Source: DASCOT01 sp965197275 (GTDB lineage: Bacteria; Acidobacteriota; UBA890; WLXD01). From it: 64,000 bases of DNA. Positions 8,429 through 17,238 of this stretch are shown here, piece after piece. The notes below the pieces were generated by a model. That model was not told where the DNA came from. It was given only the letters and a program-made list of their open reading frames with translations, and made no database searches. How positions within the stretch are numbered: position 1 is the first letter of the stretch; each line of letters begins with the position of its first letter. The DNA is taken from contig CBDAMQ010000034.1 of assembly GCA_965197275.1 (NCBI GenBank), positions 496,001 through 560,000 on the forward strand. The letters run 5' to 3'. Position numbers and translations under genes: made by a program.

Positions 8429-9462
8429 CAGCCTACCAGAAGCATAACGAGCCCGGTCACGAGCACGTTTGCAATCGCCAACGGGATCAGCGACTTCCAG
8501 TTCAGCCGCATTAGCTGATCGTAGCGATAGCGTGGGAAAGTGCCGCGTATCCAGATGTAGACGAACAGGAAGGTAGCCACCTTGAGGATGAACCAGGCGC
8601 CGCTGGGAACCAGATCGAGGAAGGCGAGTGCCTCGACACTGGGGAACGGCCGTAGCCATCCGCCCCAGAAAAGCGTCACGTTGATCGCTGCCATCACCAG
8701 CATCGCGGTGTACTCACCGAGGAAGAACAGCGCCCACCGCATGCCGGCGTACTCGGTGAAGAACCCGGCCACCAGCTCCGATTCCGCTTCGGGCATGTCG
8801 AACGGTGCGCGGTTGGTCTCGGCCACCATAGCGATGGTGAAGATCCCCCATGCCACCGGCTGCAGGAACACGAACCAGACTCCCATGTCGCGCTGTGCTT
8901 CGACGATCCCGACCATCGAAAGCGTTCCGGCTACCATGAGCCCCGACAGCACCGCGAAGGTGAGCGCTACTTCGTACGACACCATCTGTGCCGCCGCACG
9001 TAGTGCTCCCAACAACGGGTATTTCGAGTTGCTCGACCAACCGCCGAGGATGATGCCGTAGGTGGTCAGACCGCTGATTCCGAGAATCAGCAGGATGCCG
9101 ACGTTCACGTCGGCGATTACGCCCGGTATGTGGTAGCCGAAGAGCGTGATGCCCTCACCGAACGGCACCAGCGCCAGGGTCGTGAAGGCGGTCACCACGA
9201 CGATGACTGGCGAGATCAGGAAAACCGCGCGGCTCACCCCGCTGGGGATCAGGTCTTCTTTCGTGATCAGCTTGACGACGTCGGCGATTGGCTGCAGCAG
9301 ACCGTGTGGTCCGACCCGCATCGGCCCCAGACGACTCTGGATGAACGCCAGGATCTTGCGCTCGGCGAGAACGATGTAGCCGGCGGCAAGGCCGAGGATC
9401 CCGAGCAGGACGCCGATCTGAAACAGCGGGATGAGCACGTTGACGATCAGGAAGTCGCTCAT
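8428..9462 (-). CDS. nuoH: NADH-quinone oxidoreductase subunit H
   Basis: A 344-residue, eight-helix membrane subunit that forms the quinone tunnel with NuoB and NuoD. Signature segments are AERKILAFIQSRLGPMRVGP near residue 30, AETNRAPFDMPEAESELVAG near 210 and the final RGTFPRYRYDQLM region near 300. The start at ATG 9462 (MSDFLIVNVLIPLFQ) overlaps the nuoD stop by four bases (ATGA). The longer upstream frame was rejected because it lies inside nuoD. Confidence 0.95.
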   Translation of the reverse strand: MSDFLIVNVLIPLFQIGVLLGILGLAAGYIVLAERKILAFIQSRLGPMRVGPHGLLQPIADVVKLITKEDLIPSGVSRAVFLISPVIVVVTAFTTLALVPFGEGITLFGYHIPGVIADVNVGILLILGISGLTTYGIILGGWSSNSKYPLLGALRAAAQMVSYEVALTFAVLSGLMVAGTLSMVGIVEAQRDMGVWFVFLQPVAWGIFTIAMVAETNRAPFDMPEAESELVAGFFTEYAGMRWALFFLGEYTAMLVMAAINVTLFWGGWLRPFPSVEALAFLDLVPSGAWFILKVATFLFVYIWIRGTFPRYRYDQLMRLNWKSLIPLAIANVLVTGLVMLLVG

Positions 9463-10559
9463 CGGTCGACGTCTCCGAGCACGATATCGACGCTGCCGAT
9501 AATGGTGACGACATCGGCGATCAGGTGCCCCTTGCTCAGCGGCGCGATCGCTTGCAGATTGCAGAAGCTCGGCGCCCGGATCTTGCACTTATAGGGCGTG
9601 TCGCCGTTGCCGCCGATGATGTAATAGCCGAGCTCGCCGCGCGGGCTCTCGACGATGTGGTACGCCTCTACCGGCTCCTTGATCCGGATCGACTTCGGCA
9701 CCTTCGCCGTGATCGGCCCCTCGGGCATCTTGTCGAGCGCCTGCTGGATGATGCGCACCGACTGCCGCATCTCTTCCATGCGCACCAGATAGCGGGCGTA
9801 GGAGTCGCCGTCCGGAAAGACGACCATATCGAAGTTGACCTGGTCGTAGCCGCCGTAGGGAAGCGCCTTGCGTATGTCGTAGGCGACGCCGGAGCCCCTG
9901 ATCATCGGTCCTGACAACCCCAGCGCCGCGGCCTCTTCGCCGCTGATCACGCCCACGCCGACCGTGCGCTCGAGCCAGATACGGTTGGTGTCCAGCAGCG
10001 TCTCGTACTCTTCTATCCGCTGCGGGAAGCTGCCGCAGAAGTCGAGCACCGCATCGGCCCAGCCTTCCGGAAGGTCGCGGCGTAGACCGCCGGGACGGAA
10101 CGCCGACGTGGTGAGGCGATCACCTAGGGCGGCCTCGAAAAAGTCGAGGATCACCTCGCGCTCGCGCGTACACCAGAACAGCATCGTCTGGGCGCCGATA
10201 TCGAGTGCGTGGGTGGCGAGCCAGAACAGGTGGCTGGCGATACGGCTAAGCTCGACGATCGCGAGGCGGGCGAACAACGCCCGCTCCGATACTTCCCAGC
10301 CGCCAAGGCGTTCCACGGTCTCGACGTAGCCGAGGTTGTTGTAGGGCGCGGCCAGGTAGTCGGTGCGGTCGGTGAACGGCACGTTCTTGTAGTAGCTACG
10401 GGTCTCGCAGAGCTTCTCGGTGCCGCGATGCAGGTAGCCCATGACGGTTTCGACGTCGGTGATGGTCTCGCCGTCGAGGTACAGCACCAATCGCAGCACT
10501 CCGTGGGTGGACGGGTGCTGGGGCCCCATGTTGAGCTCGAATTCCTTCGTCTGCAGCAT
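9459..10559 (-). CDS. nuoD: NADH-quinone oxidoreductase subunit D (49-kDa type)
   Basis: A 366-residue quinone-binding subunit of the peripheral arm, related to the large subunit of NiFe hydrogenases but without the metal cysteines. The N-terminus contains GPQHPSTHGVLRL, the conserved quinone-site loop, followed by GYLHRGTEKL and TDYLAAPYNN. The C-terminus ends FCNLQAIAPL...GSVDIVLGDVDR, typical of NuoD. It is separate from nuoC (3-nt gap), not fused as in E. coli. It acts at the cytoplasmic face against the membrane. Confidence 0.96.
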   Translation of the reverse strand: MLQTKEFELNMGPQHPSTHGVLRLVLYLDGETITDVETVMGYLHRGTEKLCETRSYYKNVPFTDRTDYLAAPYNNLGYVETVERLGGWEVSERALFARLAIVELSRIASHLFWLATHALDIGAQTMLFWCTREREVILDFFEAALGDRLTTSAFRPGGLRRDLPEGWADAVLDFCGSFPQRIEEYETLLDTNRIWLERTVGVGVISGEEAAALGLSGPMIRGSGVAYDIRKALPYGGYDQVNFDMVVFPDGDSYARYLVRMEEMRQSVRIIQQALDKMPEGPITAKVPKSIRIKEPVEAYHIVESPRGELGYYIIGGNGDTPYKCKIRAPSFCNLQAIAPLSKGHLIADVVTIIGSVDIVLGDVDR

Positions 10560-10562
10560 GGG

Positions 10563-11195
10563 TCAGTCGGACCCCGCTTCGCTGTCGGGCCCCGGCTCGG
10601 GATCCTCGGGTTGTTCCGGTTCTGGCGTCCAGAGCGCCCCGACGATGCCCGGGCCAGCCATCTCGCGCTCCTGCTCGTTGATCTCGTACTCACCTCGAAT
10701 GCGGTCGAAGCGACCGCCGCGGAACGCTGCTTGCTGGCGCGTTAACAGCTCGAGGTTCGGTCCCTCGAGCGGGTAGTCCTTGCGCAGTGGAAAGCCTTCC
10801 CAATCTTCAGGCATGAAGATGCGTCGCAGGTCCGGGTGGCCGAGAAACTCGATGCCGTACAGGTCGTAGGTTTCGCGCTCCAGCCAGTTGGCCGCCGGCC
10901 AAACGTCGACCGCGCTGGGAACACCCTCGCCGTCCGCACAGCCCGTCTTGACGGTCAGGCGATGGTTCTTTCCTATCGAGTAGACGTGAAGCACGACGTC
11001 GAAGCGTGGGTCGCGTTCGGTCCAGTCAACGGCTGTGACGCTCGACAGAAAGTCGAAATCCATCGCCTCGTCGTCGCGCAGCCAGGTCAGTACCTCGCCG
11101 AGGTCGCCGGCATCGGCCCGAGCGATCGGTGATCCGAGTTGGTCGGCACCTTCGTCGATGATGCGGTCGCCGAAGCGCGCCGAGAGTGCCGCCAT
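10563..11195 (-). CDS. nuoC: NADH-quinone oxidoreductase subunit C (30-kDa type)
   Basis: A 210-residue peripheral-arm subunit. The core DFDFLSSVTAVDW near residue 45 and the ERETYDLYGIEFLGHPDLRR signature near 110 followed by PLRKDYPLEG are diagnostic. The C-terminal tail after residue about 175 is rich in Glu, Pro and Asp (PEPEQPEDPEPGPD) and is not part of the usual family. The start at ATG 11195 gives MAALSARFGD, which matches typical NuoC beginnings. Just upstream an EP-repeat frame reads into nuoC in another frame, so an N-terminal extension joined by a frameshift cannot be excluded. Confidence 0.92.
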   Translation of the reverse strand: MAALSARFGDRIIDEGADQLGSPIARADAGDLGEVLTWLRDDEAMDFDFLSSVTAVDWTERDPRFDVVLHVYSIGKNHRLTVKTGCADGEGVPSAVDVWPAANWLERETYDLYGIEFLGHPDLRRIFMPEDWEGFPLRKDYPLEGPNLELLTRQQAAFRGGRFDRIRGEYEINEQEREMAGPGIVGALWTPEPEQPEDPEPGPDSEAGSD

Positions 11196-11425
11196 GATCG
11201 GGGTTCGGGCTCTGGCTCGGGTTCGGGCTCTGGCTCGGGTTCGGGCTCTGGCTCTGGCGCGGACTCGGCCTTTGGCACGGACTCGGCCTGCGGCTCGGGC
11301 TCCGGCGCTGCCTCCGGTTCGGACTCGACCAGCGGCTCGGGCTCCGGTTCGGACTCGGCCTTCGGCTGAACCTCCGGCGTCTCTTCCGGAGTCGTGCCTT
11401 CGGTGTCGAGCGGGTCGTCTGCCAT
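11087..11425 (-). CDS. Glu/Pro-repeat ORF between nuoB and nuoC, possible frameshifted NuoC extension
   Basis: The frame from ATG 11425 encodes about 75 residues made almost only of Glu, Pro, Ala and Ser, with an alternating EPEPEP tract, and then continues out of frame through the first 108 nt of nuoC to a stop at 11087. The EP tract comes from an 18-bp direct repeat (three copies, 11202-11255). Such repeats slip easily, so this may be an N-terminal extension of NuoC separated by an indel. NuoC's own C-terminal tail is also EP-rich, which fits a shared origin. Otherwise it could be a spurious frame in a spacer. The nuoB-nuoC gap of about 260 nt is unusual in this tightly packed operon. Confidence 0.35.
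   Translation of the reverse strand: MADDPLDTEGTTPEETPEVQPKAESEPEPEPLVESEPEAAPEPEPQAESVPKAESAPEPEPEPEPEPEPEPEPEPRSWRHSRRASATASSTKVPTNSDHRSLGPMPATSARY
11202..11255. repeat. 18-bp tandem repeat, three copies
   Basis: The unit GGTTCGGGCTCTGGCTCG occurs at 11202, 11220 and 11238; the last copy differs at its final base. On the minus strand it encodes alternating Glu-Pro. It lies directly upstream of the nuoC start. Confidence 0.9.
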
Positions 11426-11456
11426 CGGGTGGAGTCTCGCGTCGGTTGGTCGCGGC

Positions 11457-11936
11457 TTACTTCCGCACCACCTTCATCTCGTCGATCTTGTCCTGCAATC
11501 GCAAAAGGCCGTACAGCAGCGCCTCCGGCCGCGGCGGACAGCCCGGCACGTATACGTCAACCGGAACGATTCGATCGACGCCCTGGAGCACGCTATAAGT
11601 CGGGTAGGGGCCGCCGCAGGTGGCGCACGATCCCATCGACATCACCCACTTCGGATCCGGCATCTGATCGTAAAGTCGCTTGATCACAGGTGCCATCTTC
11701 AAGGTCACCGTGCCCGCGACGATCATGAGGTCGGCCTGGCGCGGCGTAGCGCGGAACACCTCGGCGCCGAAGCGAGCCATATCGAACCGCGAACAGGTGG
11801 TGACGATCATCTCGATGGCGCAGCACGCGAGACCGAACGTTAGTGGCCAGATCGCCGATTTGCGCCCCCAGTTGATGATGCTGTCGACGGTCGTGGTCAG
11901 GACGTTGTCCGGAAGGGTGTGCTCGACTAGACCCAT
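11457..11936 (-). CDS. nuoB: NADH-quinone oxidoreductase subunit B (N2 cluster)
   Basis: A 159-residue subunit that holds the terminal [4Fe-4S] cluster N2 and donates electrons to quinone. Ligands are the adjacent pair in GLACCAIEM (Cys38, Cys39), the cysteine of GSCATCGG (Cys104) and Cys133 in VPGCPPRPEAL. The start at ATG 11936 (MGLVEHTLPDN) is preferred because the frame to 12047 would extend into nuoA. As placed, it overlaps the nuoA end by 10 nt. Confidence 0.95.
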   Translation of the reverse strand: MGLVEHTLPDNVLTTTVDSIINWGRKSAIWPLTFGLACCAIEMIVTTCSRFDMARFGAEVFRATPRQADLMIVAGTVTLKMAPVIKRLYDQMPDPKWVMSMGSCATCGGPYPTYSVLQGVDRIVPVDVYVPGCPPRPEALLYGLLRLQDKIDEMKVVRK

Positions 11937-12283
11937 TCCAGTGCCCCCCGTTTCCAGGCGTACACATAGCCCAGGATCAGAATCGCCAGGAAGATGAGCA
12001 TCTCGATAAACCCGAACAGCGCCAAGGCGCGGTACTGCACCGCCCAAGGGAACATGAACACCGTTTCGACATCGAAGATCAGGAACAGCATGGCCACGAT
12101 GTAAAAGCGGATCGGGAAGCGCTTGTGAGCGTCACGGATCGGCTCGACGCCGCACTCGTAGGGCGCCAGCTTGCCCTCGCTGCCCGGCGGAGTCGGTCGC
12201 ACGAGGCGGCCGACGATAAGCGGAATCACCGCGAAGACGATCGCGACCGCCAGAAAAATCGCTATCGGAAGGTAGACGACCAT
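11927..12283 (-). CDS. nuoA: NADH-quinone oxidoreductase subunit A
   Basis: A 118-residue, three-helix membrane subunit. The loop after helix 1 contains KLAPYECGVEPIRDAHKRF, the conserved quinone-cavity loop with its cysteine. Helix 2 contains AMLFLIFDVETVFMFPWAV with the conserved Asp-Val-Glu. The start at ATG 12283 (MVVYLPIAIF) has CAAGG upstream; the longer frame to 12412 adds a non-membrane stretch and was rejected. It is the first recognised subunit gene of the operon. Confidence 0.95.
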   Translation of the reverse strand: MVVYLPIAIFLAVAIVFAVIPLIVGRLVRPTPPGSEGKLAPYECGVEPIRDAHKRFPIRFYIVAMLFLIFDVETVFMFPWAVQYRALALFGFIEMLIFLAILILGYVYAWKRGALEWV

Positions 12284-12448
12284 GCAGCCTTGACCCGGGG
12301 TTTCCGCCGCTGTGCCCGCCGATGCGCAGGCGAGGTCATTTCTATCCGCTGGCCTGGGGGCTGTCAAACTGTCGGCTCTATCCGATGGCACCACCGGGGG
12401 CACGGTGCCCACCGGCGGCGGCGACGCCGCCGCGGCGGAGGCTGACGA

Positions 12449-12823
12449 CTAGAACCGTAGCGACCACAGAAGAGGCAGCCAGAGCTCCATGACGAGCGGT
12501 AACCGGCGCCCATCGACGCGCACATCGACGCTCCGGTCCGGGTTGGATCGAATCAGCGTGAACAGCTGAAAGAGAGGCTCGATCTGGTCGAGCGCGTAGG
12601 TCGCCTCATGACGTGGCTCGTCGTTGACATCGCGTGCGTCCGTAGTGACCTCGAACAACTCCGCTAGCGCCGTGTGCTCGCTCGCCAGCTCTGCATCGTC
12701 GCCTTCGAGCGGGGCATACATCAGCGTGATCCGGGTACGCTCATGGAAGCGCTCCGGGAACAGTAGCCGCAGCGTCTCTTCGTCGAGACCGCTCAGCAGC
12801 TCGTCTTCGAAGTCATTCGACAT
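12449..12823 (-). CDS. Hypothetical protein, 124 aa
   Basis: An acidic protein beginning MSNDFEDELLSGLDEETLRL and ending ELWLPLLWSLRF. It has no signal peptide and no transmembrane helix apart from the hydrophobic last 12 residues. I do not recognise the family. It lies 165 nt upstream of nuoA on the same strand and divergently from selA, so it may be the first gene of the nuo transcript. The frame is clean and GC-rich at third positions like its neighbours, so it is probably real. Confidence 0.6.
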   Translation of the reverse strand: MSNDFEDELLSGLDEETLRLLFPERFHERTRITLMYAPLEGDDAELASEHTALAELFEVTTDARDVNDEPRHEATYALDQIEPLFQLFTLIRSNPDRSVDVRVDGRRLPLVMELWLPLLWSLRF

Positions 12824-12990
12824 TTGTCAGTGGGGAAGCGGCGCAGCCCCCAATGCCTGCGTCGCAAGCTAGGATGCTAGCAGGTCGTGGTGAACGTGTG
12901 GTGGACCTGTTGACAGGCTGACCGGCCGCCGACGAATAACTTCGTAGGTCGTCAGCAGGGTCCTTGCCCACCCTGTGGTGAACGAGTGCG
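12824..12990. promoter_or_regulatory. Divergent intergenic region, hypothetical/nuo and selA
   Basis: This 167-nt gap lies between two divergent starts and should hold promoters for both directions. GTGGTGAACG occurs twice (about 12887 and 12975). No clear -35/-10 pair, tRNA or hairpin was found. Confidence 0.35.
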
Positions 12991-14424
12991 ATGAGCCAAG
13001 CGGATGCTCTGTTCCGTCGTCTGCCGCGCATGAACGAGATCCTCGAGGATCCCGACGTGCTGCGGTGGATCGAGGCCGAAGGCCTGAGCCGGGACTTCGC
13101 CCGTCGAGCGGCGGATGCGTACCTGGGCCACCTCCGGGAAGCGATCACTGCCGGACAGCTCGACGCACCACAGCTCGAGGCGCAGTTGAGTCCGATCGTC
13201 GACGGGCTCGCTCGAGCCGGTGTCGAGATGCTCCGCACGCGCTTGCAGAGAGTGGTGAACGGTACTGGTGTCGTCGTCCACACCAACTTGGGTCGATCGC
13301 CTTGGAGCACGGCGGCGACTGCTCGTGTTGCCGACCTGGCGACGGCCTACATGAACCTCGAGTACGACCTGGGCGACGGGGCGCGTGGCGGCAGGGACCG
13401 CCCCGTGGCCGGCCTGATCGAGCGCCTCCTGCCGGGCGTCGACACCGCGGTGGTAAACAACAACGCCGCCGCCGTGCTGCTGGCGCTCAACACGTTCGCG
13501 CAGGGTCGGGAGGTGGTGGTCTCGCGTGGCCAGCTGGTCGAGATCGGCGGTTCGTTCCGGATTCCGGAGGTCATGGAGAAGGGGTTTTGTCGCTTGCGTG
13601 AGGTAGGGACGACGAATCGTACGCGGATCGACGATTTCCGTCGGGCGATCGGCCCTGATACCGGGCTCCTGCTGGCGGTGCACCCGAGCAACTATCGTGT
13701 GGTGGGCTTCACCGAGAGCGTGCCGCTCGAGGAGCTGGTCGAGCTGGGTCGCGAAGCCGGCGTTCCGGTGGTCGAGGATCTTGGAAGCGGCAACCTCATC
13801 GACCTCGGCGACCATGGGGTCGATGACGACCCCACCGTCGGTCAGCGTCTGGCAACCGGCGTCGATCTGGTGACCTTCTCGGGCGACAAGCTGCTCGGTG
13901 GTCCGCAGGCGGGGCTCATTGCCGGGCATCCCGAAGCCGTGGCCCGGGTGCGGGACAACCCGTTGTACCGGGCGCTTCGACTCGACAAAGTGACCCTCCT
14001 GGCTCTCGAGGCGACGCTGATCGAATACCTCGCGGGTCGATTCGACGCCATACCGACGCTGGCCATGCTGCGTTGCCAACCGGCGCAGCTAAGGAGGCGA
14101 TCCGAGTCGCTGGCGAAGCTGGTAGAGGCGATCGAAGGCGTCGGTGCCGAGGTGATCGAGCTCGAGTCGCGTGTCGGCGGCGGAGCCGCCCCGGGTGCCG
14201 CGCTGCCGTCATGGGGCATTGCGGTTGCCACGCCGCTGACACCCGATCGACTGGCGCAGCGCCTGCGGTGCACCGCGCCCGCCATCGTCGGCCGCGTGGT
14301 CGATGATCGACTCGTCTTCGATGTCCGTACGTTGCTGGAGGGCGACGAGGCGCGCATCGTCGTCGCCGTGCGGCAGGCACTCGGCGTCTGTCCGCCCGCC
14401 GGCGGCGACGGTTCGGTCGCGTAG
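12991..14424 (+). CDS. selA: L-seryl-tRNA(Sec) selenium transferase
   Basis: A 477-residue PLP enzyme that converts Ser-tRNA(Sec) to Sec-tRNA(Sec) with selenophosphate. The order is a helical N-terminal tRNA-binding part (residues about 1-85), VNGTGVVVHTNLGRSP, the VVNNNAAAVLLAL segment, VVEDLGSGNLIDL, and TFSGDKLLGGPQAGLI with the PLP lysine near residue 300. The C-terminal domain ends near VFDVRTLLEGDE. Length fits the family (about 460). It stands alone: selB, selC and selD are not in the window. Its presence implies the organism makes selenoproteins. It converges with the next gene, 14 nt apart. Confidence 0.95.
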   Translation: MSQADALFRRLPRMNEILEDPDVLRWIEAEGLSRDFARRAADAYLGHLREAITAGQLDAPQLEAQLSPIVDGLARAGVEMLRTRLQRVVNGTGVVVHTNLGRSPWSTAATARVADLATAYMNLEYDLGDGARGGRDRPVAGLIERLLPGVDTAVVNNNAAAVLLALNTFAQGREVVVSRGQLVEIGGSFRIPEVMEKGFCRLREVGTTNRTRIDDFRRAIGPDTGLLLAVHPSNYRVVGFTESVPLEELVELGREAGVPVVEDLGSGNLIDLGDHGVDDDPTVGQRLATGVDLVTFSGDKLLGGPQAGLIAGHPEAVARVRDNPLYRALRLDKVTLLALEATLIEYLAGRFDAIPTLAMLRCQPAQLRRRSESLAKLVEAIEGVGAEVIELESRVGGGAAPGAALPSWGIAVATPLTPDRLAQRLRCTAPAIVGRVVDDRLVFDVRTLLEGDEARIVVAVRQALGVCPPAGGDGSVA

Positions 14425-14438
14425 GTCGATTCGCTTCG

Positions 14439-17093
14439 CTAGAAGCCGAACCCTAAGAGCAGGTATACGGCCGTTTGCTCGTCGCTCCGGGCTCCGTAGA
14501 TCCGGACAGCATTGGTCAGGTTCCACGGCGCCCACCAGAGCCCGCCACCGTAGCCGCAGTGCCAGGTGTCGGAATCCTCTCCGGGGAGCCACACACGACC
14601 GGCGTCGGAGCGCACAAAGATGCCCCAGCGTCCGGGCACGACGATTCCCAGGCTCCCGATACGCGCCAATACCTCTATGTTTCCGTATGCCGAGGATTCG
14701 CCGGCAAAGCGATTAGCTCGCAGGCCGCGCACGGTGCTGCCGCCGATGAACGCCGCGTCGTAGTAGGGGAAGGTGCCGAAGTTCTGTTGCCCACCGATCC
14801 GGAAACCGATTCCGAGCCCTTGGCTCGGTAACCAGAACGAGGCGGTCGCCGCTCCGCGCACCACCGTGTATTCGTCGATGAGATCGCCGATTCGGGGGTA
14901 GTAGGTCGCGTCGACGTCGAGTGTGTAGCCGGGCCCGACGGGGGCCGGACCCCAGCGCAGCGTGTCGTCGGTCGCGTCGACTGTGCGGGTCCCCGGGTAA
15001 AGCCGAGTATTGACGCTGAATCCGGCCACCCAGCCGACCTGGGCGGTATTCTCTACGCCGTAGGGGCGCTGGCGTGAAATCACCCGATCGTCGTTGAGAT
15101 CGGTTGTTGTAAAGCGGGCCACCGGTCCCGTAGACAGATGCGCGTTGCCTCCGAGCCGGAGCACCAGCCGCGACTCGACCATGGCGGCGGCTTGCTGAAC
15201 GCGCCGAAGCTCGTCGTCCTCGACGTTCGGTGTCTCGTTGCCGAAGCCGTAGAAGTTGAGTGTCTCGATTCCTGAGATCAAGGCGCGAACGCTCCAGTAG
15301 TGGCTACGGTTTTCTGGGCGGAACTCGGCGTCGTAGTCGAGCCGAGGACGCATCGCTCCGGTGCTGAAGCCGAGACGGATCTGGTGCCGGGATGCGTACG
15401 GGCGCTTGCGGAAGCTGAAACTCTCGATGGCGACGCCCGAGCCGATGAAGACTCCCAAATCGGGTCCGTAGCCGAACCATGGAGTGCGATAGCTGGTGCT
15501 ACCCCAATCGCGGCGAGCGTCGGCAGCGGCGCCCTGACCCTCTTCCGGCGTGCCAGTGGTCTCGATTGACTCCGATGGAGCCAGGCGTAGTCCGTCAGCC
15601 AGCCTCAGGCCCCGACCCGGCCGGCCTTCGCTGGAACCATCGAATTCGACTCGTCGCTCGACGCCTGGGCCACATACCGTGTTGCTGCCAGCGCCGCCGA
15701 TGAGCACAATCGAGATGTCGTCGCTCGGCGGCCCCGACACGACGACAGGGTCGTCGCCGCCGCCGGTGTAGATGCGCAGCTGCTCGGTCTCGGTGGGCTC
15801 GAAGCGACGCGTGAAGAACGCGTCGCCGGTAGTCGTCGGTGCCTCGCACGGGCCGTCGCCGGGAGACACCCTCGTGGTGACGGATCCGCCGATGTGTCGC
15901 TCGATGCTGATCACATCGGCATCGTTGGTTGTGTAGATGTTCACCAACTTGGACAGAAAGAGATAGAAACGTCGTGCCTGTGCCGGCAGCGCATCACGGC
16001 GGTCACTCAGCTTTCCGATGAGCTTGGCGCCGTGCAGCTCGAAGTACGCCGCCGGCATACGCCGCGCCGCCGCCTCGATGACCTCATCCGTGAGCCGACT
16101 CTGCACGTCGCGTGCGGCACGCTCCCACATCGGCCAGCCGAGTCCTGACAGCAGCCGGCGATCCAGCGATCGCGCGTTCCATGCGAGCCCCTCCAGCCCT
16201 TGATAGCTGCTCTGGAACGAATCGAGCTTGGGCTCGCGGTCACGCGCGATACTCAGGGCGAGGCCTTCGTATCGGGAGAACGCTTGGTCACGGTCCTCAG
16301 CGATCGGTTGTAGACCGGCGATGCCCGGTATGCTCGCCCAGCGCCATTGTTCGACATGCCGGTCCCAGTCGCCGAGCAGCAGATCGACCAGCCGGGCCCT
16401 CAGGAACGCCTCGGCATCGATGACCGTGGCCGAGCTGCGCGTGATGTGCTCGAAGAGCTCGCGTCCGGCGATGATCTCTGTGGCGCCGAAAGTGCCCCCT
16501 TCAACGGCCGCGGTCGGAAACTCTTCGATGGTGCCCAGCAGACCGCGTAACTCCTCTCTAAACGCGCCCAGGCGCGGATCGTCGGGCATGACGACGAGCC
16601 GTGGTTGGGACTGTAAAACCCCCGCGGCCCGCGCCAGCGGCGCGGCGATGACCGAGCCGGCCGGAAAGCTCGCCGATATCTGGTCTTGCGCGATGTCCGC
16701 GATAGGCGTGTCCTGAAGCTCTTCCGGCAGAATCAGCGTCGGGTCCTTGGCGACGCCGCGGAACGTGTAACTCCGTCCGTCCGCGCCAACCAGCGCCAAG
16801 CCGGCGGTTTGAAGACCACCAACGCGTCTGACCGGTTCGAGTCCACCGGCCTCTTGCGCCAGGTCGTGCACCTCGACCGAGATTGGAAGAGTCCAGATGT
16901 CACGATAGGCGTTGCCTAAGATGAGCTTCTTGAAGGCGCCGGCGGCGTAGTTCGCGCCAGCGACCCGAGTCCGTGTCTGCTTGGCGGACGGTGGCTGTGT
17001 CTCCTGTGCCCACATCGTGCCGGGGCAAAGTGCGAGCACCAGCGCGATGCCGGCGCAGCTGACCCCGAACCGAGAGCATGTTGACGCCATCAT
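14439..17093 (-). CDS. Outer-membrane beta-barrel (BamA/TamA-like) with kinase-like N-terminal domain
   Basis: An 884-residue secreted protein with a signal peptide (hydrophobic CAGIALVLALCPGTMWA, cleavage near residue 29). Residues about 40-400 contain LVDLLLGDWDRHVEQWRWA followed by PIAEDRDQAFSRYEG. This Asp-Arg-His...Asn/Gln then Asp-Arg-Asp pattern resembles the catalytic loop and metal-binding loop of HipA/FAM20-type kinases. From about 560 the sequence is aromatic- and glycine-rich with alternating strands (FSTGAMRPRLDYDAEF, GGSTVRGLRANRFAGESS) and ends in LLLGFGF, typical of an Omp85-type barrel with a terminal Phe. Function is unknown. It has no clear operon partner: it is convergent with selA and lies 144 nt downstream of rng. 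Confidence 0.7.
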   Translation of the reverse strand: MMASTCSRFGVSCAGIALVLALCPGTMWAQETQPPSAKQTRTRVAGANYAAGAFKKLILGNAYRDIWTLPISVEVHDLAQEAGGLEPVRRVGGLQTAGLALVGADGRSYTFRGVAKDPTLILPEELQDTPIADIAQDQISASFPAGSVIAAPLARAAGVLQSQPRLVVMPDDPRLGAFREELRGLLGTIEEFPTAAVEGGTFGATEIIAGRELFEHITRSSATVIDAEAFLRARLVDLLLGDWDRHVEQWRWASIPGIAGLQPIAEDRDQAFSRYEGLALSIARDREPKLDSFQSSYQGLEGLAWNARSLDRRLLSGLGWPMWERAARDVQSRLTDEVIEAAARRMPAAYFELHGAKLIGKLSDRRDALPAQARRFYLFLSKLVNIYTTNDADVISIERHIGGSVTTRVSPGDGPCEAPTTTGDAFFTRRFEPTETEQLRIYTGGGDDPVVVSGPPSDDISIVLIGGAGSNTVCGPGVERRVEFDGSSEGRPGRGLRLADGLRLAPSESIETTGTPEEGQGAAADARRDWGSTSYRTPWFGYGPDLGVFIGSGVAIESFSFRKRPYASRHQIRLGFSTGAMRPRLDYDAEFRPENRSHYWSVRALISGIETLNFYGFGNETPNVEDDELRRVQQAAAMVESRLVLRLGGNAHLSTGPVARFTTTDLNDDRVISRQRPYGVENTAQVGWVAGFSVNTRLYPGTRTVDATDDTLRWGPAPVGPGYTLDVDATYYPRIGDLIDEYTVVRGAATASFWLPSQGLGIGFRIGGQQNFGTFPYYDAAFIGGSTVRGLRANRFAGESSAYGNIEVLARIGSLGIVVPGRWGIFVRSDAGRVWLPGEDSDTWHCGYGGGLWWAPWNLTNAVRIYGARSDEQTAVYLLLGFGF

Positions 17094-17212
17094 TGTGTGA
17101 GCCCCTCCACGGCGTGGAGCACAACGGCTGATGCCGAGATCCTACCAGGCGGTTCGAGGGGTCGGTAACGAGCGGACCGATTGACTCGCGGCTGCCGCGG
17201 CGGCGACCGATC

Positions 17213-17238
17213 GCCCTGCGGTGGCCGAGCCGCAGGGC
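17213..17238 (-). terminator. Hairpin at the end of rng
   Basis: GCCCTGCGG (17213-17221) pairs perfectly with CCGCAGGGC (17230-17238) around an 8-base loop, touching the rng stop codon. No T run follows on the minus strand, so it may stabilise the 3' end rather than terminate. Confidence 0.4.

Noticed and set aside
12991..14424. tRNA-Sec or SECIS element near selA
   Set aside because: No cloverleaf-like sequence with a UCA anticodon was found in the flanking gaps, and no frame near selA is interrupted by a single in-frame TGA in a conserved context.
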